A stretch of DNA of 64,000 nt, taken from contig OY756140.1 of assembly GCA_963576785.1 (NCBI GenBank), positions 2,542,001 to 2,606,000 of the forward strand, in the 5' to 3' direction. Below, piece by piece: positions 43,701 to 53,788 of this stretch. How positions within the stretch are numbered: position 1 is the stretch's first letter; each line of letters opens with the position of its first letter. The notes under the pieces are model-generated. The model had not been told where the DNA came from. It made no database searches and was given only the letters and a program-made list of their open reading frames with translations. The position numbers and the translations under genes are program-made. Source of the stretch: Chlorophyllum brunneum. Its lineage: Eukaryota > Basidiomycota > Agaricomycetes > Agaricales > Agaricaceae.

Positions 43701-45708
43701 CCAAGCGCGACGAACAGCACAATCTATGATATGTACCGTGATGACTCGTCAGACGCTGGAGGGAATGGAACTTGGATTAGGAAGCCGCAGACACAGACGG
43801 TATTGGAGGAGAAGCCGAAATTGAAGGTTCAAATAGAGTCGTCGGGATCGAAGCAGTCACTCTCGTCAGCGGAAAAGTCGAATAGTTCGACTGGATCTAC
43901 TGCAACGTTGTCGGCGCTGCCGTTACTTTCAAATCTGAGAGCGAATTCGAATATGACCAACGGAAGCTTGACCAAGGTTGGTGGGTTGTCGGAGATGATG
44001 ATCATGCACGAGAAAGAGAGGAAGAGAGAAAAGGAGAGAGAAAGAGAGAAGGAAAGACAGCTGGAGAGGGATATGGAGAGGGAATGGGAGATGGAACGAG
44101 AGCGAGAGAGGGCGACGACCACATCGACGTTTGTCGATGATAAAGATGGGTGGGCTATGCGACCACCCCCGGAAGCCGTGTATGAGCGGCTGGAGCACTA
44201 CTTCCGCAATCACGATCTGGACAAACCTGTTATTGAGGCGACGTCCGGTGGAACATCTCCCACGTCTACAGAGCCTGTAGCGCCACCGCAGGTCATCCCC
44301 AGTAGCCACGACAAGGAGCGGGAGAAGGAGAAGTCGTCGAAGATGAAATCGAAGAAGTCGATCAGATATGTGGCGGAGGATGCGAAGCGGAGGATTGATA
44401 GGACTTCGAAGGCTGACTCAACATACTCTAACTCATATCTGAAGAAGAGAAGTACCAAGTTCTGGGGAGGGAAGCTAGAGGAGGTCACGACGCACCAGGC
44501 GAAGTCTTCCAGTATTAGCTCGGCGTCATCCACGTCACCGGATTCGCCATCTGGCGAAGGAACGAGTAAGTGCTGTTTAGTGTTCATGCGACCTTTTATC
44601 ACTAACATCGGTGTTTGAAGCTACCTTCAAATGGGTTCGTGGCGAACTCATTGGGAAGGGGACGTACGGCAGGGTCTATCTTGCGATGAATGCGACGTCA
44701 GGAGAGATGATTGCTGTTAAGCAGGTGGAGTTGCCGCAGACAGCGAGTGACAAGTACGATTCACGACAACATACTGTCGTGCGGGCCTTAAAGATGGAGT
44801 CCGAGACGTTAAAAGATCTCGATCACCCCAATATTGTGCAATATCTTGGCTTTGAGGAGACTGCGGATAACCTGAGCATGTGCGCAAATTTTATTCATGC
44901 TTGTGGCGGTGGCCGTGGTGTTGATTTTTTTTCACCCATGCACAGCTTTTTGGAATACGTTCCAGGAGGCTCCATTGGCAGCTGTTTGCACAAACATGGA
45001 AGGTTCCACGAGGACGTTACCAAGTCTTTCACGTCCCAGATTTTGAGCGGCCTCGAGTATCTGCACGAACGTGGGATTCTTCACCGAGTGAGTCACTTTG
45101 CTAATAGCTGATCTCCGCTGATTTATCTGGCGTTCAGGATCTAAAAGCGGATAATATTCTTGTCGAGATGTCGGGAGTCTGCAAGATTTCCGATTTTGGT
45201 ATCTCGAAGAGGACAGCTGACGATGCTGGAGGCGCATTCACCGCCATGCAAGGCACAGTATTCTGGATGGCACCTGAGGTCATCAACACGCAGAAGAAGG
45301 GGTATAACTTCAAGATTGATATATGGAGTGTGGGTTGCGTTGTGTTGGAGATGTGGGCGGGTATGAGGCCCTGGACCGGTGAAGAGATGGTTGCAGTGAT
45401 GTTCAAGGTGTGTATCCCTCGCTTTTGTACTCTGAGGTGCGAGCGTGATAGCATTTGCTCATACAACCTTTGCAGCTTTACCAAAATAAACTCCCACCCC
45501 CAGTTCCTGATGATGTGCATTTGTCCCCTCTTGGTGACGACTTTAGAAAGAAATGCTTCGCCATGTAAGTACCTGCTGTTCATACTGATGTTGTCGCAAG
45601 TTGACGAGCTGTAACAGTAACCCTGAGGAGCGTCCCAGCGCAGAGGAACTCCGAAAGCACGAATACCTCGTTTTGCCCCCAGGATGGCAATTCAACGGAT
45701 TTACATAG
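40712..45708 (+). CDS. BCK1: BCK1/MKH1-type MAPKKK of the cell-integrity pathway
   Basis: MAPKKK acting below protein kinase C in cell-wall integrity signalling. Exons 40712-41233, 41297-41470, 41529-44565, 44621-44879, 44946-45087, 45138-45407, 45476-45564, 45618-45708, 1527 aa. Order: RGRRGRRVLYVVNRGSDSD; an RA-like fold (RVLIVVTSDSERFVTVDVSG, then QFSIFQTEIGDHHM); about 800 Pro/Ser-rich residues with poly-Pro runs; a KERE-rich charged helix near 44010-44110. Then come HYFRNHDLDKPVIEA (about 1122), KSIRYVAEDAKRR (about 1174) and STKFWGGKLEEV (about 1209). The kinase occupies about 1245-1510 (GKGTYGRVYLA, MIAVKQVEL, HRDLKADN, SDFGISKR, WMAPEV). The 63-nt intron 41234-41296 is in-frame and open. 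The frame is open upstream of 40712 but has no earlier ATG. This is the conventional counterpart of the permuted gene at 5761-8587. Confidence 0.93.
44005..44115 (+). repeat. Charged KERE-rich coding repeat in BCK1
   Basis: Degenerate AGAGA/GAAAG coding tract giving alternating Lys/Arg/Glu over some 35 residues (for example EREREKERQLERDMERE). It should form a single charged alpha helix. The antisense frame gives spurious Ser/Leu-rich ORFs. Confidence 0.85.
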
Positions 45709-46085
45709 GATTTTCATTTACTAACGCACGCCACTTTATCTCTCATCAATGTAGCCTGATAGCTATTTCCTTTGTGTTCACCGCATGTTTCTTCCTTCAA
45801 ATACTTGTTCAGTTTCAGCATTCAAGTCCAATTCATTCATCGGGCAGGTTGTTCCATTATAATCGTTGCTAGTATCGACATTTTCTACACCCTCCCCTCC
45901 TTTGCGGTTTACAATTTTACATCTTGCGTTATAGCCCTACGTATGGTATCGAATTTCGTGTAGCCAATTAATTGCTTTTGTTAATGATCCTGTGACGTCA
46001 TGCTTGTGATCAGTGTACATTTCGCGTTTTTTGGGTATCAACGTGGGGTTGGATTCTTCCGTCCGTCCTCGGTCTATCTGTCCTA
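45709..46085. other. Intergenic BCK1-IQM
   Basis: About 380 nt, AT/pyrimidine-rich; expected BCK1 3' UTR and promoter of the next gene. Nothing else seen. Confidence 0.4.
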
Positions 46086-48224
46086 ATGGTAGCTCACCTA
46101 CATATAAACCATCCGTTCTCGAAAAAACCAAGGATATCTGGAGGTGAACACGATGCGGCCCAAGCCGCTGCCGTCACAATGATACAGCGACTGTGGAGAG
46201 GCAAACAGAACAGAGCAAAGGACAAGTTTATTACCCCAGACATACGGTGGACAGACGCAGTCACACAGGCAAAACTACGAGTGAGAAATGACCCATGGCT
46301 TCCACGGCTTCCATATCATAAACCTGCCGCTGGTATTTAATAAACCCTATAGGTCGATAGAGAAGCTGCACTCGGTGGAAGGAATTCCCCACTACAACGG
46401 TGGCGCCGCCTTGCATTTGTGGTTGGAAGGCTCAGGGATCAAAATCAGATGCTCGAAGGCGTCACCGGTCTGGGCGCAGAAGATGCAGAGACAAAGCAGC
46501 TCGAAGCACAGCACTGGTTAGAATTGATTGATCTGTAAGTTCCCATGTTCTTCCTCGGTGACTTTGAATACTCATGCGTTATGCGCCTTTGCTGTTCGCG
46601 TCCGCAGAAAGCATCGATATGGATCTAACTGTTGAGTAAACTTTCGGCTAGTGTCCATTTCTTCTGGGTTGTTGACAAAACGCCACATGTAACAGTAAAG
46701 GTAATTCAATCTGCGACAAATCCAACAGCGCGTTCCTCGGCTCAACGGCTAACATATTTGGACGTGTAGTATTATCACAAGCGCTGGAAGGAAGATGATA
46801 CCCTAGACAATTTCTTTGAGTGGTAGGTCCCTTCTACAAACTGGACGGCCGTAACGGTCAGACACTTTCACAGGCTCGACCATGGCGCAGGCAAAAACCT
46901 TTCACTGAGTGAGTGCCCGAGGGAAAGGCTGGAGCGGGAGGTTTGTAAACTATGCTTACCCATTCGACAAAATACGTCGCTGACTTCGCCGATCAGGCGA
47001 TCATGTCAGTTTGTGTGAACAATATCTTCCTGATCAGAGGACTGAATTAGTAACGGAAGATATCTTTCAACAGAACAGCGTATGTCGTCCACCTGCCGAG
47101 AATCAGATTACCTACCCATCGATTCCCAGGACTTAATTACCTTGTGAAAATTAGCGAGGAAGGGAAGCTCTTGTGGGCCAAGAATAACCAACCAGTAGAC
47201 ACAACCGCGGGTCATTGGAAGGATGCTGGAGATGGGCAGGGGATCGTGCCAATGGGCATGCCAACAAGGTATCCAAAATTCGGGCGGCCAAAGCGCGGGC
47301 GTTTTCGGTCATCCATGCCTTCAACGAGCTCATGTAGCATATCCTCCCTCCAAGAGAACGAGGCGACCCATTATGCTGCTACCGTGAACGACAGGTATCC
47401 CTGGATGGAGGCATGGAGGAGAATTTTTACTCCAAGAGGGCTAATGGAAAGGCTCCTAAGAAAGACCGTAAAAAGGAATACGTGGATCTATATTTCGGTG
47501 AGTTGAATCTTCCCGCTCGGTGGTGACGGAGATTGATAGGTTTCCTGTCAGGACAAACACTGTATGCTTTACATCACCTTGATCAAATAGAGGCTGGCTC
47601 ACGCTGACACTCAGTCAATATCTTCATTGGGATCAAAGGTAATACATCAGAACCACTTGGAGCACCGCGTCAGGGGACTGATGGCGAACCTTGCTTCTCA
47701 GAGACCGGGGCGTTCCAGCATTCCTCCTTCACGGCTGGTGGCACTGTAACATCAGCAGGTCTCATTACAGTCAAGCAAGGACAGATTCATACTTTATCAC
47801 CACTCTCCGGACACTACAGGTAAACCCTATCCTTCATCTTACCGTGAGTTGTAACCATAACTCATTTCTATGCATCATCAGGACTTCTATTGATGTGTGT
47901 GGGGTCGGTGTATCCATCAAACATCTCATATGCTGAACCTAAGATTTAGCACTTTCATCACTTTGTCAAGGTACTGGAGAGGCGAGGAGTGGATATCAGC
48001 AAGGTCAAGATCAGTAAGGCTGAGGCTGCGCTCTGGGGGTAAGTGGAGAACGTTTGCCCTATGTAGGAGCTTTGCTGATGAGGTGTCTCTTCAGGATTGA
48101 GCGCCTTGCGAAGATGAAGAAGGGAGTGAAGGTGATGCGGGCTAGGAAGAGAAAAGCCAAAGCGGTATTGCCAACACAAAAAGATGTAAGGTGGAAGGAG
48201 ACGTCGGAGGCCAAGGGAACATAG
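46086..48224 (+). CDS. IQM-like IQ-motif (calmodulin-binding) protein, 14 exons with micro-exons
   Basis: Exons 46086-46280, 46353-46534, 46608-46630, 46696-46700, 46770-46822, 46874-46940, 46997-47004, 47051-47079, 47130-47497, 47552-47561, 47615-47819, 47882-47894, 47950-48038, 48095-48224; 458 aa, all phases consistent. An IQ motif sits near residue 35-50 (MIQRLWRGKQNRAK). Downstream blocks match the plant IQM/fungal IQ-domain family: KHRYGSNLKYYHKRWKE, FFEWLDHGAGKNLSLSECPR, YLSTEQRLNYLVKISEEGKL, RLLRKTVKRNTWIYISDKHF, FQHSSFTAGGTVTSAG, LSPLSGHYRTSIDHFHHFVK. The C-terminus is Lys/Arg rich (KKGVKVMRARKRKAK). Each of the 5-, 8-, 10- and 13-nt exons restores a family block. A further in-frame intron at 47269-47337 is possible. 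Role: likely calcium/calmodulin-linked; biochemical function unknown. Confidence 0.82.
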
Positions 48225-48408
48225 AAAAAGCACTTTAAATGTCAACAGTGCGATTTGTTCGGTATATACGCATGATATGTGCATTACTGGGTCGGTGATA
48301 AATGGTGGGGGTGCCGTTACGAATACATATATCATAGTAATCTGGTGTAGTACGCACCGATACCAATAGCTACCCATCAGCTTTCCGATCGGGGTGACAG
48401 CACCGGCT

Positions 48409-49204
48409 TCACGCTCTTGACCATTCGCTTTCAAAATCAGAAACACCGACAGGGAGGGCAGCCTGTTCTGTCTGAGGGAATGTTGTGGAGACAACTCTAA
48501 GCGAACATACCTTCTCATCATAATCTGTCCACTCCTCCGACTTCTTTATTTCGACATCGTTGAATATGGCTCCATTTGTTCCGATGCATTTCCAAGTTCC
48601 CTGAGGTGGTGTTCAGGTGTAGGTACGATCCAAAGAAAAAATCATCACTTACTTGAGGGTCGAAGCCGGTGAACTCCAGACCACGACACTCGATCACAAG
48701 TAGGGGCTGGAGTTGAGCATTTTCAGAGGTGTAGGATCTGACTTTGTAGGAGGTATCAAATTTCGCTGAACTGGTTCGTTTACCTTTGTAGGGTCGTTAC
48801 CGCAGTGAGTTGAAAAATGAAGCAGAGGCGCACAGAAACTGCATCTCCAGACAAAGTGAGCTGTTGCGTGCTTGCCTCCTGGTACTTCATGTTCTTCCTA
48901 GTCGTGTTGGTGAGCAGGGTTTAGGCTGATTGGACAAACGGGACGAACCACGCGGTTCATAGAGACAGCTTTTGGGTGAATTTCATTACAACTCGTGCAT
49001 TTGACCTAGTGCGCACCTCAAGTGAGTTGGGGTGAGGGTGGATTTAGTACGATGAACGGACTGTGAAGAAATACTCGAAGTCTTCTGAAGCAGGCTGGAG
49101 CTCAGCGACGTTTTCAAGCTCGGCTTTGATAGAGAGTTTGAGACGCTAGCGATAAGTTCTCAGGGGGTGTGTCTGTTTGAATAAACGGGAGGACTTACGA
49201 CCAT
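48409..49204 (-). CDS. CXXC zinc-binding DUF866 protein (CZIB/C1orf123 family)
   Basis: Exons complement(49199-49204, 49062-49145, 48949-49005, 48834-48897, 48653-48783, 48511-48600, 48409-48462), 161 aa. The first exon is only six bases (ATGGTC). The family pattern is clear: RLKLSIKAELENVAELQP, then first zinc pair CTSC in VKCTSCNEIHPKAVS, second pair CSFC in FVWRCSFCKRTS, then LLVIECRGLEFTGFDPQGTW and the end VGVSDFESEW. Two CxxC pairs form a zinc site; the human homologue is an uncharacterised zinc-binding protein. The fungal function is unknown. Head-to-head with mS35 (167 nt). Confidence 0.88.
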
Positions 49205-49371
49205 TCTCGATGCTCGATATCAGATAGCGCAACAGAGGAGGCCCGGCTGTTTGGTGTTGGGGGTGGAGTCAAGCAAAGTCCTGAAATGGAAATCGGGTAT
49301 TCGCGTGACTTGGCGCGTCTACCAACCACTTTTTCGACGAGATCCTAAGCTGGCGGGCGCAGGAGTTCGAC

Positions 49372-50314
49372 ATGGCGTTGTCCTTATCTAATTTGGCAGG
49401 GCGCACTCTGCTCAAGCAGCTTACTACTCCATCCTCGCCGTCGGTAACGGCGTCCTCTAGACTGTTCAGCGCATCCTCACCTGCCCTTGCTCGTCGTTCG
49501 AAGCTCGAGGAGGATATATCTTTGGATGAGGTTATGGAGTATGTTAGTGATCCTGGGGACACCAAAGACTCTCCGTCGTTGGCACATCTGGTGTTGCAGG
49601 AGCAGCGTATTCTGCGACACTACCTCAGGTTAATTGAGAACGAAATGCCCCAATTGGCTGGTGTGTCACTCTTCCTGCTGTCCTGTGCCTGTGGTTTGGC
49701 TGACGACTCGTACTCCTTTTGTAATCGATAGCCTGCAGGAAACCATTTGTGCCACCGAATTCTGCACAGCCTCTAATTGTACGGTCCACAGATTATTTGG
49801 GCCAAGAGCACCCTGTGCAGAATAAGAAGAGTATTGTCGTGGCTGTGGATGACTTGCCATTGAGGAACGAGAGGGCGAAAAAGAGGCTTATTCTACTTGC
49901 TGGTCCCAGGTGGACGCCACATCCACCTGCCGATGCTGGAATTAGCAAGTGTGCAGAGTGGGGGTACGGTTTTGTGAAGATTGCTTGTGAAGATTACCCG
50001 CAGCCGGCTATGAACCTAAAGTGGATTAGCGATACGTTGGATAGGCTAATTGAGAGGGCTAATGTGAGTATTATGTCAGTGCTTTGCGTGTGTGCTTATA
50101 GTGACTTGGTTTTAACTAGAAACCAGATAAAGCGGACGGTGCTTGGGAAGGTCTCCCAGTTGATTTGCGTCATGTCTTTGCCAAGTCTAGAAAGGCAAAG
50201 AAAGGCGAGCACCTGCGTGGTCGAATACTTGCCAGGCCGACTATCCGCGATTTCCCCAAGGAGTGGCTACCAAAAACTTCTACCAATGAGGAGCGTGTAT
50301 TGTCCCCGTCGTAG
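49372..50314 (+). CDS. Mitochondrial small ribosomal subunit protein mS35
   Basis: Exons 49372-49660, 49732-50063, 50120-50314, 271 aa. The N-terminus (MALSLSNLAGRTLLKQL, Ser/Arg-rich, no acids for about 40 residues) is a mitochondrial presequence. The mS35 core is seen in STDYLGQEHPVQNKKSIVVA, KKRLILLAGPRWTPHPPADA, FVKIACEDYPQPAMNLKWIS and DTLDRLIERAN, followed by HLRGRILARPTIRDFPKEWL. The protein belongs to the head of the mitoribosomal small subunit (Rsm24/MRPS35). Assignment rests on recall of the family pattern without alignment. Confidence 0.85.
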
Positions 50315-50608
50315 CACTAATATCATTCATTGTTCTGGCATTGTTGCCAGGAGATCAACTGGGATCCAAGATACTCTGTTCGTTTTTTGTTGGCTTGGTG
50401 TCTGGTGTGCTGAAACTGTCCAGGGTGTGCCACTCCATGTTGGTGCAGGGTCGGCTAATTTTGTTCCAACGCTTGGACGGACGTGCTAGCCTACGCTGTG
50501 GCTCGCTCAGGGTTCGCTTAGCAGTGCATTTTGATTCTTTTGTTAAGCGCCGGGTCGGTCTGGAGGATAAAATGGATCCACACACGAGAGAGTGCAGTCC
50601 ATTCCACC
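50315..50608. other. Intergenic mS35 to unknown gene
   Basis: About 290 nt; no motif. The following frame is open upstream to about 50530 but lacks an ATG there. Confidence 0.4.
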
Positions 50609-51232
50609 ATGATTGCATCCCAAAGGCTTCTCGAATCTGCTGATGCTCAAGTTGCCCTCCGAGCAATTTACGACTCGCGATTTCCTCAGCCCACGAGTCC
50701 GAGAAGGGCGTATCACTACCGACAGCCTCTGATGGCAGAAGCAACAGGAGTTATCGGGAATGACCCTGCGCAGGTCGTCGACAACGAGACTATTGGACGG
50801 CAAGCATTTCTCCTAGATGAACCATTACGGCACGCAGAGGACGGGCAGATTCTTCGACTACCCCTGGACTATAGTGACCGTCATGAGGACACTACACTCT
50901 GCTCTCGAGAGGAGAGCGCGCTTTGGGAGCTTATTGATAGACAGCCAATGACAGAACACGGCTGGAGGCTCGATGCAGGGCCAGAAGACCTGGAGGAACA
51001 CCAGACGACATGGATGCTGCAAAGGTTGGTGAATTGGCTGTCGGCGGCACCAGAAGTCGGAATGATGCGCGTGGAGCATATTGGCGCTGCGAATGTAGAC
51101 TTACGGGATTGGCCTTTGTTTGTGGGAAAAGCAGTCGAGCAACCCTCGGAGGCGCTGGTAGACGAGATGTATCGCATGTACATTGACGATGAACAGTGCT
51201 GCTCGCTAGGAGGCTGGCTGGGTGAAAGCTAG
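50609..51232 (+). CDS. Hypothetical acidic protein, intronless
   Basis: Single uninterrupted frame of 207 codons, start ATG at 50609 (MIASQRLLESADAQ). Not recognised. The sequence is acidic and helical-looking, for example DAGPEDLEEHQTTWMLQRLV and EALVDEMYRMYIDDE. There is no signal peptide, membrane span or zinc motif. It is one of very few intron-free frames of this size in the window that are not part of a larger gene. Tandem with the upstream mS35 and downstream septin. Could be a lineage-specific gene or, less likely, a chance frame; codon use looks coding. Confidence 0.55.
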   Translation: MIASQRLLESADAQVALRAIYDSRFPQPTSPRRAYHYRQPLMAEATGVIGNDPAQVVDNETIGRQAFLLDEPLRHAEDGQILRLPLDYSDRHEDTTLCSREESALWELIDRQPMTEHGWRLDAGPEDLEEHQTTWMLQRLVNWLSAAPEVGMMRVEHIGAANVDLRDWPLFVGKAVEQPSEALVDEMYRMYIDDEQCCSLGGWLGES

Positions 51233-51617
51233 CGTAGACACTGCTTCTTTCTGTATAGTTCAGGAGGTTATTTAATGTGGTTGTCATTTAACATATATGT
51301 ACTAGGACAGCAGCCGCACGGGAAACACATGGGGCGAGGATAAAAGTGGGTGGTCTGGAATGGAGGACACATACACGATGGCAAGGAAGAGCCACAGCAA
51401 GGGGCAGCTCTCATGGGTGGATATGATTCTCAGTGGTCCTGCTGTTTGCTCACGGTCGCCTAGTCCCTGCTCCTGCCCAAGCCCAAATTGGACATGGGCT
51501 ATGCCACGGTGGCCAAACAAGACCAACATCACCCGACTTCTTTCCTCCCCCCCGTCCAACTCAACTTAAAAGTAATTTTCACCGTCCCTCTTTTCTTCCT
51601 CCCTCTCACCCACCCAG
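51233..51617. other. Intergenic, septin promoter
   Basis: About 385 nt with a C/T-rich final 100 nt before the septin start. No coding feature. Confidence 0.4.
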
Positions 51618-53380
51618 ATGTCAGACTCCTACCTCTCTGCCCAGGACATCTCCCACAGCCACAATGGCTTCCCCAACGGCTCAGAGGCTTCCTTCGGCCA
51701 GCCCCACATCCCCACTGTCCCCATCATCCGCAAAAAACTCATGGGCTACGTTGGGTTTGCCAACCTCCCCAACCAGGTCCACCGCAAGAGTGTCCGCAAG
51801 GGCTTCCAGTTCACCGCTATGGTCGTTGGTGCGTTTTTTTCTCCAGCTTGTGCTCAGGGTTTGGCTTCTCAACAGTAAACCTCTTTCGCGTTGCCACGCG
51901 TACAGGCGAGTCCGGCCTTGGAAAATCTACCCTCGTCAATACCCTCTTCAATACCACCCTATATCCTCCCAAGGTTCCATTGGCGCCCTCAGACGAGAGG
52001 CCTAAAACGGTCGCCATCGAGAGCATTGGTGCTGGTGAGTCTATATTTATCACGAGTTTGCAGCCACGTATCAAGACCATCTTCACTTTACGTATAGATA
52101 TCGAAGAAAATGGCGTTCGCCTACACTTAACCGTCGTTGATACCCCCGGCTTCGGCGATTTTGTCAACAATGACGACAGGTAAAACACGGTCTTTCCTGC
52201 CCTCTTTGTAGGTGGCGTTCTGACGCACGTTTTCGCGTTTCTCAGCTGGAGGCCCATTGTTGAGAACATCGAGTCCCGCTTCGACTCGTATTTGGAACAA
52301 GAGAACCGCGTTAATAGGAGCAAGATCGTTGACAACCGTATCCATGCCTGCTTGTACTTCATCCAACCTACTGGCCATTCGTACGCGTCATTTTCATTGT
52401 TTCGCTAAACGATCCATTGATACCAAGCCATATCACAGCTTGAAACAGCTAGACATTGAGGTTATGCGCAGACTACACACCAAGGTCAACTTGATCCCCA
52501 TCATCGCCAAGGCCGATACTCTCACGGATGAAGAAGTCCTGCAATTCAAGCAACGTGTTCGTGATGATTTCATGCCTTCATTTATCACTCGAATATACTT
52601 ACGCGTTTTGCAGGTTCTTGCCGATATTGCCTACCACAATATCCAAATTTTCCAAGCGCCCACTTATGAGAATGAGGATGAGGAGACTATCGCCGAGGCC
52701 GAGGAAATCGCCAGTAAAATACCTTTTGCCGTTGTTGGCTCTGATCAACCCATCGAGACTCCTGATGGTCGTCACGTCCGTGGTCGTGCTTACCCATGGG
52801 GTGTCGTCGAGGTCGATAACGAAGACCACTGCGACTTTGTTAAGCTCCGCCAAATGCTCGTCAGGACATACATGGAAGAGCTGCGCGAGTACACTAATGA
52901 CGTTCTCTATGAGAACTGGAGAACAGAGAAGCTTCTTAGTATGGGTGTCGCACAAGATTCCTCTGTGTTCAAGGAGATCAAGTATGTATACTAAGTTTAA
53001 GTCACCTGTTACATCTGATGATTCTGATACTCTTCATCTTTTAGCCCGGCCGCCAGGCTCCAAGAGGAGCGCGTGATGCATGAGGCTAAGCTCGCCAAGA
53101 TGGAGGCTGAGATGAAGATGGTCTTCCAGCAGAAGGTGCAAGAAAAGGAGGCCAAGCTCAAACAATCTGAGGAAGAGCTTTATGCTCGTCATAAAGAAAT
53201 GAGGGACGCTCTGGAGAAGCAGCGTAGTGATCTCGAGGACAAGAAGAGGAGACTCGAGAGCGGCCGGCCACTGACGCCCGAGAAGGGATCCGTGAGTTTC
53301 CTGGCTATGCTTTTATATGATAAAGAGACTGACCCACCATCCAACAGACTCAAAGGAAGAAGGGCTTCCTCCGTACGTAA
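51618..53380 (+). CDS. CDC3: Septin, CDC3 type
   Basis: Filament-forming GTPase that marks septa and hyphal tips. Exons 51618-51828, 51906-52034, 52098-52179, 52246-52380, 52439-52556, 52614-52981, 53045-53291, 53348-53380, 440 aa. The entry [20 protein letters not shown] is the CDC3 signature. G1 is [10 protein letters not shown]3 DTPGFGD, G4 [10 protein letters not shown]. The septin unique element is seen in [19 protein letters not shown] and [17 protein letters not shown]-terminal coiled coil ([20 protein letters not shown] onwards) follows, typical of CDC3/CDC12 partners. Start at 51618 matches the short acidic N-terminus before the polybasic region. Confidence 0.95.
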
Positions 53381-53788
53381 AACGACTGCCATGAACCATG
53401 CCATCAATCCTCCTTTTACACTTCTTTCTGCCTTGGACCCCTAATGTTGACATTACCTGTGCACCAATTTCGCGAGGCCATTGTCTTCATTGTATATCAT
53501 CGGCTATATTATCTTTCTACTCGTTTATCTTGATTCCTCGCGAACAATACCACGCTCGTTACTATGGATAACCCCCCCGCTCTTCTGCTATCCCACCTTT
53601 TAGTACCTTCGCCCGATTATTTTTTTGTTACTGGAGTTATCATAGGTTGGTCGTCCTAGTGATAACAATATACCATGGTTTGCAACACACTGATGAGAGG
53701 ATCGATAGCGGAACCCAACAAGTGTACACAAACAGGCTGTGGATTATCTCATCTAAATTACTCTCCATCTGTCATCTCCACCTCTGTC
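53381..53788. other. Intergenic septin-MTR10
   Basis: About 410 nt. Short frames only; no recognised feature. Confidence 0.4.

Noticed and set aside
43829..44122. Ser/Leu-rich minus-strand ORF
   Set aside because: Antisense shadow of the KERE-rich coding tract of BCK1.
47645..47680. Intron in the IQM-like gene starting at the GTAATA after GIK
   Set aside because: Would be only about 36 nt; the stretch is open and in frame with the FQHSSF block, so kept as coding.
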